Assembly (NCBI GenBank): GCA_029260735.1
Contig: JAJDCR010000069.1
Coordinates: 62,001 to 126,000, forward strand
DNA: 64,000 nucleotides
Source: Planctomycetota bacterium
GTDB taxonomy: Bacteria; Planctomycetota; Uabimicrobiia; Uabimicrobiales; Uabimicrobiaceae
Direction: 5' to 3'
The translations under genes and the position numbers were made by a program. The notes below the pieces were generated by a model. That model had not been told where the DNA came from. It saw only the letters and a program-made list of their open reading frames with translations, and did no database searches. Positions 44,386 to 52,321 of the stretch are shown one piece after another; the stretch's first letter is position 1; every line of letters starts with the position of its first letter.

Positions 44386-45582
44386 TTACTTCCGCGCGAG
44401 TAATGACCATAACTCCAGTTCGTTCCAAGAACCTTCGTGGATTACTTTTCCTTCTTGGTCAAGAATCAGAAAAAAAGGACTGTGACTTAGATCAACAGCA
44501 TAGGTAATTTTTCCTTCTATATCGTGGAGAACATGAAAGGGAAGTTCTTGTCCCCTTGCATAGTCTTCTCCGACAAACCAATCTGGGCGGTCTTGAGGGC
44601 GTTGTTTTTCCATGGTAATGATGTGCATACCAGCAATAAAATCAGAGAAATATTTTTGGTAGCGAATATACTCTAACATGAATTCGTTGTATGGGCCGTT
44701 AGCGCGGTAGGTAGCTAAAAAACAGAGGATAAAAACTTGAGGGTACTTCATCTGGGAAATATTTTGGGAAAGACTCTCTTCTCCTTTGCCTTCACAGAGG
44801 GGAAGCTTATAATCTAGAGAAAATGGATTTCCTTGCCATCGGTGTGTTGGGCTATAGTTGTAGCCTAAGGATTTCATTTGCTTCAGAACTCGATCATAAG
44901 GATGGTACTGGTAAGACCTTTGTAAAAGAGACACTCCCTGTTCTATTTCTCCTTTTCTTAAATCTTCCTGGGCGTAGTAAAAGTCGATGAGAGCGTGGAA
45001 ATTCGTTGTCCAGTACTGAGCATAGTATTTTTCGTATTCTTCAATTTTAATCATAGCTAGCTCATGCTTACCTTGCTCGTATAAGGCGGCCGCATATAAA
45101 AGCAAAGCAGGGTCAACATAGTAAGATTTTAGCCCGATTAGAGCCAAGATTTTTTGAAGCCAACTGCGGCCCCAATACATTCCTTGGTAACTCGCTTTTT
45201 CCAAGAGAGCCCAATTGCCTCGCTCCCAGATAACTACCAAATCATCAGGATTTGCTCTACCATTCTCAAAATCATCTAAAATGGCTTCGTTTGTTCTTTC
45301 TAATTCAATACCTAAAGGAATTCCGTTAGTGGTTAACTCCCACTGCTCTCTTTTGTCAGGAAAATAAAACAAGTAGCGGTGTTTTCCCTTCAAAGTAACT
45401 AGGTCTACTTTAGAAGCAGGTTTTTTATTGATTTTCTCCAAAAATGCTCCGGGTCTTATTTCTAAATGAGCGGCCACAGAAACAGGAGCGACTTTTTTTA
45501 CGAGCATACAAGCTTTTAAATCGTGTTTTTTTTCGGAAACTTTCTCATAGGATACGATTTGTTTTTCGATAAATTCTTTCAC
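44386..45582 (-). CDS. PDZ-like/TPR-like protein with thioredoxin-fold C-terminus lacking CxxC
   Basis: A 398-residue soluble protein, started at GTG 45582 with AAGGGG upstream. The N-terminus resembles a PDZ-type domain (VSVAAHLEIRPGAFLEKINK). The middle (about 150-250) has helical repeats (YAAALYEQGKHELAMIKIEE, ALIDFYYAQEDLRKGEIEQG). The C-terminal 140 residues look like a TlpA/AhpC-type thioredoxin fold: strand QVFILCFLATYRANGPYN where redox proteins have WCxxC, and VDLSHSPFFLILDQEGKVIHEG with the cis-Pro strand. The redox cysteines are missing, so it is probably a non-redox thioredoxin-like domain. I do not know its function. It lies upstream of the coiled-coil kinase on the same strand, with a terminator between. 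Confidence 0.65.
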   Translation of the reverse strand: MKEFIEKQIVSYEKVSEKKHDLKACMLVKKVAPVSVAAHLEIRPGAFLEKINKKPASKVDLVTLKGKHRYLFYFPDKREQWELTTNGIPLGIELERTNEAILDDFENGRANPDDLVVIWERGNWALLEKASYQGMYWGRSWLQKILALIGLKSYYVDPALLLYAAALYEQGKHELAMIKIEEYEKYYAQYWTTNFHALIDFYYAQEDLRKGEIEQGVSLLQRSYQYHPYDRVLKQMKSLGYNYSPTHRWQGNPFSLDYKLPLCEGKGEESLSQNISQMKYPQVFILCFLATYRANGPYNEFMLEYIRYQKYFSDFIAGMHIITMEKQRPQDRPDWFVGEDYARGQELPFHVLHDIEGKITYAVDLSHSPFFLILDQEGKVIHEGSWNELELWSLLARK

Positions 45583-46356
45583 AAAAACCCCTTTCTTCCC
45601 TATTTTAAATATGAATTTTAGAATAGTTTAGCAAATTTCCCTACCACAATGAAGTTTGGATGAAGAATTTTTTCGACCGTTTGGAAAAATTGTTTTTCTC
45701 GGATACTTGAAACAACTCTCAACATATTGTATTTTGGCCTTGGTCACTTCTTGGGCCATATATGCCATTCCCGTAAGGAAAAGATCACTGTTATTAAGTT
45801 AAGGCGTTGGTTTTTGTTTTTTGCCTTTCTGAGCCTAGGGAATTTCGTGATAAAAGGTACAAATATTATTTTTGGGCCAATTCGTGACCCAGGGCTCGTT
45901 CGCCTTTGGCTCACTTCACCCTGGGCTGTGTTGTGTAACACTTTCAGTGTATGGAACTCAAAGAAACGTTTTTTTTATAGAATACGTCAGAAATTTCCTA
46001 AGGAAGTAATTGGGTGGCATTGGGGATTGGATTTACCTTAATACGTTCTTGCGATGTAATGTAGGGACAACTACGAGGGCCGTCCGCAAGGACCCTCGTG
46101 GTTGTCCGCTACGTTTGATAAAACCTTATTTTCAACAAAACTTAATCTTTCGCTTTTCAATGGCTAGAGAAACGAAATCTCTCTCAGCCCTTTATTTTCT
46201 CTATGTTTCTCTTCACTGAAGTGCTTGCGTAAATTGAGAAATATTTTGTAGAATAACTATAGCGGTAATACTGTGTTTGGTTTTATTTTGGGTGTGTAGT
46301 TAAGGGGAGTAATGCTATCTGGAGAGGTTACTGGACTAAGTGTTGCAATTGCGCAG
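45583..46356. other. Long intergenic region with two repeat hairpins
   Basis: 774 bp with no believable gene. A plus-strand ORF at 45727-46041 is open but has no ribosome site and is made partly of repeat DNA. It contains a palindromic repeat (cccaggg...ccctggg, 45888-45925) followed by an aacacttt/cagtgt motif to about 45960. A strong hairpin lies at 46065-46107 (ggacaactacgaggg with its near complement). The rest is A/T-rich. Confidence 0.6.
46065..46107. repeat. Strong hairpin
   Basis: A 15-bp stem (ggacaactacgaggg against ccctcgtggttgtcc, one G-T pair) with a 13-nt loop in noncoding DNA. It is more GC-rich than its surroundings and probably belongs to a dispersed repeat family. Confidence 0.7.
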
Positions 46357-46992
46357 CTATCCTTCCATATTGGCACGACACAGCGGCAATTTTTTGCGCA
46401 ACGCTAGACCGAATAATCCAATTAAAGATAATACGCAAGTAGATGGTTCAGGTACTACTGAATCAGAGTTGAGAGCACCTACTAAGCTAATAGCTGGTGG
46501 GGCGTCCGTAATTTGTTCTAGATCCAGAAATATGGAAGATATGGATCCTCCAGAAAGAATGCCATAGTCATCGAGATCAACAAGTCCGACATTTATTTCT
46601 CGTCCGTCGCTAGCAAATTCTCCGGTAAAAGATGTGTCCACTTGTAAAGTTATGTTGTTAATTTTAAGCAGGAATGAATCAGCCAAGCCACCCTGTTCAA
46701 ATATTGCTAAATCATTACCATTACCATTAATGACAAGATTATCTACAAATCCCAACTCTACAAAGGCGTTAGTGCCACCAATGACAAAGGTTGCCGTATC
46801 AGTATCGGTTAGAACTTCTGGCAATGTACCTGCATTTGGAACGTCAAAAGCGAATGTAGTTAATGATCCTCCCGAATTAATAACTTCGTCAGCAAAAGCA
46901 TTGTCTTGGAAGGTAAGTCCACCGACTATTAAGTCGCAGTGGGCCCAAGAGCAAAAAACTAGAACACTGCATAGAAATATTATTTTTCCCAT
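46357..46992 (-). CDS. PEP-CTERM exoprotein
   Basis: A 211-residue exported protein: signal peptide (IIFLCSVLVFCSWAHC), a beta-rich middle (DNLVINGNGNDLAIFEQGG, a pattern common in such proteins) and a C-terminal sorting signal, VPEPSTCVLSLIGLFGLALR followed by KK and a short tail. By family knowledge PEP-CTERM proteins are cut by an exosortase and released to the surface or matrix. Only about 10 residues follow the basic patch, slightly longer than usual. Start: ATG 46992 with GAGGA upstream rather than the TTG 15 nt further. No exosortase gene is in the window. Confidence 0.88.
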   Translation of the reverse strand: MGKIIFLCSVLVFCSWAHCDLIVGGLTFQDNAFADEVINSGGSLTTFAFDVPNAGTLPEVLTDTDTATFVIGGTNAFVELGFVDNLVINGNGNDLAIFEQGGLADSFLLKINNITLQVDTSFTGEFASDGREINVGLVDLDDYGILSGGSISSIFLDLEQITDAPPAISLVGALNSDSVVPEPSTCVLSLIGLFGLALRKKLPLCRANMEG

Positions 46993-47272
46993 TAGTTTTT
47001 TCCTCAACTAAAATAAAAAAAAATGCTAATTTTAGCTATTTCCCAAGACAAGGGAGAATATATAAAACTTGCAGATGTGCCAGATTTTAATGCCTTTTCC
47101 TGGCTATCTACAAACGCTTGCTGCGTGTATTCTACATCATTTAATTAATTTTCTCTACTATTATTTCAGCCCCTAAGTTGTTTTTGTTATTACCTTGCGG
47201 GATTAATTTTTGAGTAGTGAATAAAGATGGCGTAATTTTTTCTGAGCCAATCTAAATTATTTAACAGAGCAT

Positions 47273-47638
47273 TCATTTTACTTTTAGCAACTCTATAGTA
47301 TGACCATCCCAGTCTTTAATTATTGCTCGGCGCCCCCATTCGCTATCATAAGGTTCTTTTACAATCTCTATACCAGAAGCGACTAAGTCAGAGATGTACT
47401 CATCGACAGTGTCTATTAAAAATCCTATCCGAGTATTAGTTGTTGGGATTTGTCCTTCCAAAAGCGGATAAATTTCGAAAATAAATCCATCCACATTAGA
47501 GGTGTAATGTTCAACGCCTCCATTATGAGAATGTTTGGTCATGAGCAAGCCTAACAATCCAGTATACAACGTTGCTGCCCGATCAATGTCTTTTGATCGT
47601 ATGACTAGCAAATTCAATTGAGGTGGTGGAGCAAACAT
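47273..47638 (-). CDS. VOC (glyoxalase/dioxygenase-fold) family protein
   Basis: A 121-residue single-domain VOC protein: LNLLVIRSKDIDRAATLYTG starts the first beta-alpha-beta-beta-beta unit, FIFEIYPL is a metal-ligand strand (Glu), and RRAIIKDWDGHTIELLKV is the C-terminal unit with the last ligand Glu. Members include glyoxalase I, fosfomycin-resistance proteins and ring-cleaving dioxygenases; the short length fits a homodimeric glyoxalase-like enzyme, but the substrate is open. I start at ATG 47638 (MFAPPPQLNLL); an upstream ATG at 47701 would add 21 residues unlike the family. Confidence 0.83.
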   Translation of the reverse strand: MFAPPPQLNLLVIRSKDIDRAATLYTGLLGLLMTKHSHNGGVEHYTSNVDGFIFEIYPLLEGQIPTTNTRIGFLIDTVDEYISDLVASGIEIVKEPYDSEWGRRAIIKDWDGHTIELLKVK

Positions 47639-48013
47639 AATGTTACACTTTCTTTGGCAAGAGAATAAGGAATCTAAGAAAGACGAAAAACCTAGGATCA
47701 TGACTCAGTTCTCGGCTCATCGTTTTGCTGAAGTTGCCTAGAGGCAAAATAATCGTTCATACTAATTTTTCCATCTCTCTCTAGTAATGCAACTGTATTT
47801 TCCCGACACCCACAAATAAAAAAAACGGTGCTTGGGATTTTCTCACAAAATGAAATAAAAAAAACTTTCTTCTCTAGGATAAAGAGAAAATGAAGAACTC
47901 ATCTTAATCATTTTATGAATAAAAATTCACATAGTGTAATTCCATTTGAGATAGCTTAAACATAAGGAAGTTTTTATGATTAAGTAGAAAACTTCACAAA
48001 AGGATCAATAAAT
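47639..48013. other. Divergent intergenic region, no gene seen
   Basis: 375 bp between the divergent VOC and hypothetical genes. A/T-rich, with no convincing ORF, hairpin or promoter pair found by eye. Confidence 0.5.
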
Positions 48014-48535
48014 ATGGAAGAAACAAAGATTCCATCTCAAAAAAATCGCTTTCTAGAAATTTTCATTGTTCTAAGCATTCTCGCGGTTTTTTATTCCGTT
48101 TACCTAGCTCCAGAATATATAAATCATGGCTACGGAGCAACTCCAGAGCGTTATGCTTTTGGAGTGGTTAAATCCTTTGCTACCAGTGCAGCCACCTTTG
48201 CCGCTAACAGCGATGAACAAATTTACTTCAAAGACGGCACCAGAGATTTTGGGGATTGGTCTGCCCATACTTCTCCCAAAGGAGGATATATATTCACTTA
48301 TTTTGCCAGTGAAGATTGTCTGAAATATCTTTACTTTGCTATTCCTGCAACGGAGGAAAATGGAGAGTATGCCTTTCTTGTCGATGAATCCAATGAACTC
48401 TATAGAGCAAAAGTTAATCAGAGTATTATCGAAAAATTTGTCCAAAAAGATAAAAACTTTGCAAGTGCAGAAGTAGACTGGACAAAAGAGGGAGAAAAAC
48501 GAATAAAAGACATACCGTTTAACTTATTGCCTTAG
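48014..48535 (+). CDS. Single-pass membrane or pseudopilin-like protein
   Basis: A 173-residue protein with one hydrophobic segment (FLEIFIVLSILAVFYSVYLA, about 13-32) and an exported globular part containing TPERYAFGVVKSFATSAATF, then FTYFASEDCLKYLYFAIPAT. The layout (short basic-polar N-terminus, hydrophobic helix, a helix with 'A....TSAATFAA', then a beta part) resembles DUF2950 or pseudopilin-like proteins, but there is no prepilin cleavage motif. AAAGGA precedes the start. I cannot assign a function. Confidence 0.65.
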   Translation: MEETKIPSQKNRFLEIFIVLSILAVFYSVYLAPEYINHGYGATPERYAFGVVKSFATSAATFAANSDEQIYFKDGTRDFGDWSAHTSPKGGYIFTYFASEDCLKYLYFAIPATEENGEYAFLVDESNELYRAKVNQSIIEKFVQKDKNFASAEVDWTKEGEKRIKDIPFNLLP

Positions 48536-49136
48536 ATCGATAAAGCACGTTAGAGCTTAACGAGAAGGAGGTAGGTCCAGTGCTCGTATTGCCCAAGGCA
48601 ACGCTGTTTTTAATTGTTTAAGTTGCACGTGGCGCACCCAGGGAGCGTTTTCTATCTTAGGCTGGCCAGCACGGTAAGCAAAAAATCCGGCAAAATAACG
48701 GGGAACTAATTAAGAGGAGTGTCGCGAAGCGAAACGTGAATGGAGTAAGCTAGTTGCTGGAGCGACTAGGGCGGCCTCTAACCTATGATTCATTCAAGCC
48801 TGAGTGACTAAATAATATTTGTTTTAGGAATATATTTGTTTCCGACCTTCAGAGCGTAAGCAGCTAGCTTACGGAATGAACCCCCAGTTTTCAAAAGCCC
48901 ATTACTTTCCAGAAAGCCCCTTCCTCTGCAATTAAGTCTGCTCTACAATTAAGTAGAAGCAGAATTTAAGCTATAACTTCAAATTTTTCTCACAAAATGA
49001 AAGAAATGCTCAGAGAGCTTTCTTCGTTAAATATTTTCCTTTTTTGAAGTTTTTTTGAAATATTGAAAAAATTTTTGATACACTAGAAAAGACTAGATAT
49101 TTTCTCTTCACTATTTTTAGACTGGAGCTTGTCAAA
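48536..49136. other. Intergenic region, no gene seen
   Basis: 600 bp with several stops in every frame. It contains a small stem-loop (cgtaagc agcta gcttacg, about 48857-48875) and G+C-richer patches at 48610-48780 that look like eroded repeat or gene remnants, though I could match them to nothing. Confidence 0.45.
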
Positions 49137-49754
49137 ATGAGACTAATATTACTTTTATCTACTGTCATTTTGTTTTGTTTTACAATACAAAGTTTTGCTA
49201 CAATTATCGAGTCTTCTAGTATTGAGGATGATCAAACTTGGAGCGTTGGTACCACAAATATATCTTTTGTGGATGCCGGATCTGGAATAACTACTCCTAC
49301 TGATGGTGGTAAAGCTTTTCATTTTAATAGCGGTTTTAGTACCACGACTACGGGTACAAATAGTATTGTTTTTAACAGTATCCTTGAAGTAGGTGAATAC
49401 CAAGCCACAATTGATGTGGGCAATCAAAATAACGCACCATTTGCAGATATTGGTCATTTAGGAATTACTGCTGCAGGTAGTTTACTTGACATTGAAACCT
49501 TTAACACGCCTACCCCTAGCTTAGGAACTATAGAAATCTGGACATTTACTTATTTGATTGATGCTCAAAATCCATTGTTGGGTCAGAGTATTGGATTCGA
49601 AATTTTTGTCCCTTTTACCAGCGGATCTAAAAACGTGACATTTGATAACCTCGCCATTAATTTTGAAGCTTCTATTCCGGAAATGAGCACTTGTTTATAT
49701 TTATTATTAAGCATTTGTGTGATGGGGCGTTTTAAGAATAACTTTGGAAAATAA
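49137..49754 (+). CDS. Exported protein with divergent PEP-CTERM-like tail
   Basis: A 205-residue exported protein: signal peptide (LILLLSTVILFCFTIQSFA), Thr/Ser/Asn-rich beta region as in PEP-CTERM proteins (FDNLAINFEASIPEMSTCLY), and a C-terminal helix LLLSICVMGRFKNNFGK. The sorting motif reads IPEMST instead of VPEPST, with the second Pro replaced by Met, and the arginine patch is weak. It may be poorly processed or anchored in the membrane. TGGAG lies about 10 nt upstream of the ATG. Confidence 0.75.
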   Translation: MRLILLLSTVILFCFTIQSFATIIESSSIEDDQTWSVGTTNISFVDAGSGITTPTDGGKAFHFNSGFSTTTTGTNSIVFNSILEVGEYQATIDVGNQNNAPFADIGHLGITAAGSLLDIETFNTPTPSLGTIEIWTFTYLIDAQNPLLGQSIGFEIFVPFTSGSKNVTFDNLAINFEASIPEMSTCLYLLLSICVMGRFKNNFGK

Positions 49755-50267
49755 TTTTCAATAGGGCAAAACGTCAAAATCCTCCGATAAGTATTTTGGC
49801 GGCAAAGTAAGGTATCTCTTCATAGTAGACCAATCCTGGTGCAAAACGATTGACATTCCCTTACTAGCCTATTACCACTCGAAACCCAACCGCCTCATCA
49901 CAAGTATTGATAACCACCCACAGCGATAAGCAGGCTGACAAAGCTGAGCATCACTATCCCAACTGCCAGCACAAACGACCTTACCATTTAACTCTACTCG
50001 ACCCAGCATGACTACAGTTTGATAAAACATTGACTGTATTCTGATAATGTGGATAATAAAAGAAGGATGCGCATTTGCCTGAAAAATATTGGCGACAATA
50101 TAGCCTTTTTAAATTTTTTCTTACGAAATATTTGAAAAAGTCTTATTTTGTTGCCAATTTAAGCCTTTTTTGATTAAGCTTATGTGTTTATGTTATTGTA
50201 CAATATATACAGCATGTTGATCTTTAGCTTTGCTTTTGGATAGTAATTGCAAGAAAGAGTGGATGTT
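49755..50267. other. Intergenic region carrying an FGE-domain remnant
   Basis: Over 500 bp without an intact gene. The minus-strand remnant at 49864-50010 is described separately. The remainder (50010-50267) is A/T-rich and presumably includes the promoter of the 117-aa gene; I see no other structure. Confidence 0.55.
49864..50010 (-). pseudogene. Remnant of an FGE-sulfatase (SUMF1-type) domain C-terminus
   Basis: Read on the minus strand, the DNA gives GKVVCAGSWDSDAQLCQPAY then RCGW, which matches the RGGSWDSDA..CR.AYR core of FGE domains. About 20 bases on, another frame gives CDEAVGFRVVIG followed by a stop, which is the domain's normal ending. The two pieces are joined only by a frameshift, and the upstream domain is missing. 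So this is a decayed 3' end of an FGE-domain gene, such as the PEGA/FGE kinase or caspase-FGE type present elsewhere in the window. Confidence 0.75.
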
Positions 50268-50621
50268 ATGGATAATATTCCTATAAGCGAAATAGCAAAA
50301 AACTTTGAAAAAAAAGGCTTTTATATGAGCCGAGACGGCAAAGCAAAAGAACGAGGAGAGAAATATGCCAATAAAAAACTATGCTTTGTCGCCACGGATA
50401 TAGAGTTTTTGGCTAATCTACTGTTTCGACTATCTAACCACGAAGAATGCTACGGCGTTAAGTACTCTCACCTGGAGAGAGAAGGCATGTACTTAGGCCG
50501 ATGTTTCATGGCAAAGGAAGAGATTATCGGCAAGCTGTGGCGAAAATATAAGAATCATCCTAAATTAATGTGTAGCGTTCAAGACGATGATTTTACGATG
50601 AAGTTTAGACAAAAAAGATAA
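50268..50621 (+). CDS. Hypothetical protein
   Basis: A 117-residue soluble, basic protein with no known motif. Features seen: EIAKNFEKKGFYMSRDGKAK, a hydrophobic helix FLANLLFRL and several conserved-looking aromatic and Cys residues (NHEECYGVKY). It could fold as a small alpha/beta domain. ATG 50268 is preceded by GAGTGG; a TTG at 50247 would add seven residues. The gene lies next to a decayed FGE-domain fragment, so this may be an unstable accessory spot. Confidence 0.55.
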   Translation: MDNIPISEIAKNFEKKGFYMSRDGKAKERGEKYANKKLCFVATDIEFLANLLFRLSNHEECYGVKYSHLEREGMYLGRCFMAKEEIIGKLWRKYKNHPKLMCSVQDDDFTMKFRQKR

Positions 50622-50687
50622 TCCTAAAGAGGAGTTCGAGAGCATATCCGACTTCTTTTTTAACGCTCTGATAAAAGGAATATCCTA

Positions 50688-51527
50688 ATGACCGATCTTT
50701 ATTTAGGTGCTCTAATTAACTTTGTTATTACGATTGTACTTTTTTATCTCGCGCGATCTTTCCTCAAAAATAAAACTTCTCGTCATCAAATAATTTGGGT
50801 ATCAGGAGCGTTTGTTGTTTTTTTAGCCTACCTCTATTTTCTTCATCATAGCGTTCTTTGGGCCCAGCTTTTTCCTTTTTCCAATATATTAGTCTTGGGT
50901 AATGCCATCCCTCCTCTCCTTTTTTTGTTTTGTGGCTTTGTCTATGAGCAAATGCCTCCCCGTAGGCGGTATTTTTATCTTTTACTCTTTTTTGGATTCT
51001 CTGTTTATAGCTCTCTCATTTTTTTCCTGAATCCCTCCTCTAGCCTTTTTGACTATGATAAAGAAGGCGTTCAACTCCAGTCCACCCCTGTTAATTGTGC
51101 TCCTGCCTCTGCCGCGACTCTTTTACAGTATTATGGTATCGAAAGTAAAGAGCAAGAAATGATCAATCTTTGTTTAACTAGCACCAAGGGAACTCCTCTT
51201 TATGGCATATACCGCGGGCTTAGTTTAAAGACAAAGCAAACGCCTTGGAAAACAGAAATTTTTTCTGTCGATCTTCCTACTCTGAAAAAATTTGTTGAAG
51301 AGGGGCCTTGCTTAATTGTTGTTGGTTTAAAAGCTTCGACGAAAATAGATCCTGATTTTGAGAAAAAATGGGGATGGATTCCAGGGACAACTCATATCGT
51401 GGTTGTTTTTAAATTTTTAGATGATGATAAGATAGAAGTAGGAGACCCGGCCATCGGGCGAGAAAACTGGGATCTAAGAGCCTTAGATATTCTTTGGGCA
51501 GGAGAGGGGTTACGCTTGGTGAAATAG
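50688..51527 (+). CDS. Membrane protein with C39-like cysteine peptidase domain
   Basis: A 279-residue protein. Four hydrophobic segments lie at about 5-24, 35-56, 66-86 and 95-115, followed by a papain-like C39 domain: GVQLQSTPVNCAPASAATLL gives the oxyanion Gln131 and catalytic Cys137, TTHIVVVFKF gives His236, and VGDPAIGRENW gives Asp253. C39 domains usually trim double-glycine leader peptides at ABC transporters; here no transporter domain is fused or adjacent, and the membrane region precedes the peptidase. It may process small exported peptides or act as a stand-alone membrane peptidase. The ribosome site is AAAGGAA. Ends at a two-way stem-loop. Confidence 0.85.
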   Translation: MTDLYLGALINFVITIVLFYLARSFLKNKTSRHQIIWVSGAFVVFLAYLYFLHHSVLWAQLFPFSNILVLGNAIPPLLFLFCGFVYEQMPPRRRYFYLLLFFGFSVYSSLIFFLNPSSSLFDYDKEGVQLQSTPVNCAPASAATLLQYYGIESKEQEMINLCLTSTKGTPLYGIYRGLSLKTKQTPWKTEIFSVDLPTLKKFVEEGPCLIVVGLKASTKIDPDFEKKWGWIPGTTHIVVVFKFLDDDKIEVGDPAIGRENWDLRALDILWAGEGLRLVK

Positions 51528-51560
51528 GACGGACTTTTTAGAGAAAGAATCCGTCCTATT
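51523..51560. terminator. Bidirectional terminator-like stem-loop
   Basis: An 11-bp perfect stem (aataggacgga/tccgtcctatt) overlapping the stop codon of the C39-like gene and lying before the end of the convergent PEP-CTERM gene; A- and T-runs border the loop and ends. Confidence 0.75.
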
Positions 51561-51572
51561 TGAGTGAGAAAA

Positions 51573-52238
51573 TTACTTTTTGAGAAAACGTCTGCCACCA
51601 AGAGCAAAGATACCTAGAAAAAGAAGAGCAAGAGAGCTTGGTTCTGGTACAGTCGCTTCTAGGCCGACAATATCATCGAAAGCGTGTCCACCCAAGTTTC
51701 CGGTGACTTCAACACGGACAATATTATTAATGCCCGTATTTAGATCCCATTGAACGCTAGATCCTTCTCCTGCCCCTGGGGTACTGGAGTTGATTGTCTG
51801 GCTTGCCAAAACGTTGTTCGAAGCATCAAAAGCAGTAAAGGTAGCATTTTCGGTGGTTTCAATGTCAATGATACTTCCTAGACTTTGGGCAACGGGACTT
51901 AGGTAATTGATGGTTAGGCTATTACTATTTGCCATAAGCATAAAAGTACTTAGATTAACAAAGTTAGATGTATTATTACAAGTAGGGCCACAAAAAGCGA
52001 TTGTCCCTGAAGTGCCCCCTTTGATAATCAAAATAGGGTCTGCTCCTGTACCCGAAAAAGTTACGCCGTGAGAAGCCGCAAATTGATTGTTAATAGCAAT
52101 ACTTCCACCAGAAGTAGTTGGATTGAAACCAGGAGCAGAGCCTGCTTCAAAGGTTACGACAGGCAGCGCACTAAGTGAAATACTGATGATGACGAGGATA
52201 GATAGTGTTATCCCCACTCGCGATATGAATGAACTCAT
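51573..52238 (-). CDS. PEP-CTERM exoprotein
   Basis: A 221-residue exported protein with a signal peptide (ITLSILVIISISLSA), a beta-sandwich-like body rich in Ser, Thr, Asn and Gly (VTFEAGSAPGFNPTTSGG, IDIETTENATFTAFDAS, VRVEVTGNLGGHAFDDI) and the sorting signal VPEPSSLALLFLGIFALGGR with a terminal RR..KK patch. The FDDI/FTAFD pattern is common in secreted PEP-CTERM proteins of planctomycetes. AAGGAG precedes the start. Convergent with the C39-like gene, divergent from the GspE-like gene. Confidence 0.9.
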   Translation of the reverse strand: MSSFISRVGITLSILVIISISLSALPVVTFEAGSAPGFNPTTSGGSIAINNQFAASHGVTFSGTGADPILIIKGGTSGTIAFCGPTCNNTSNFVNLSTFMLMANSNSLTINYLSPVAQSLGSIIDIETTENATFTAFDASNNVLASQTINSSTPGAGEGSSVQWDLNTGINNIVRVEVTGNLGGHAFDDIVGLEATVPEPSSLALLFLGIFALGGRRFLKK

Positions 52239-52321
52239 GGCAGTTCTCCTTTTGAAAAAGAAAAATTCAAAAACTCTATTGTCTAGAAACTATTATACAA
52301 AGAAAAAAGGGGAAAAGAAAG

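Noticed and set aside
45727..46041. Open frame of 104 codons on the plus strand
   Set aside because: No ribosome site, odd composition and overlap with palindromic repeat DNA; it looks like a repeat-derived false ORF.
49864..50621. Possible diversity-generating retroelement (FGE-type variable end plus small neighbour)
   Set aside because: No reverse transcriptase, no template repeat with A-to-N changes, and the 117-aa protein does not resemble Avd.
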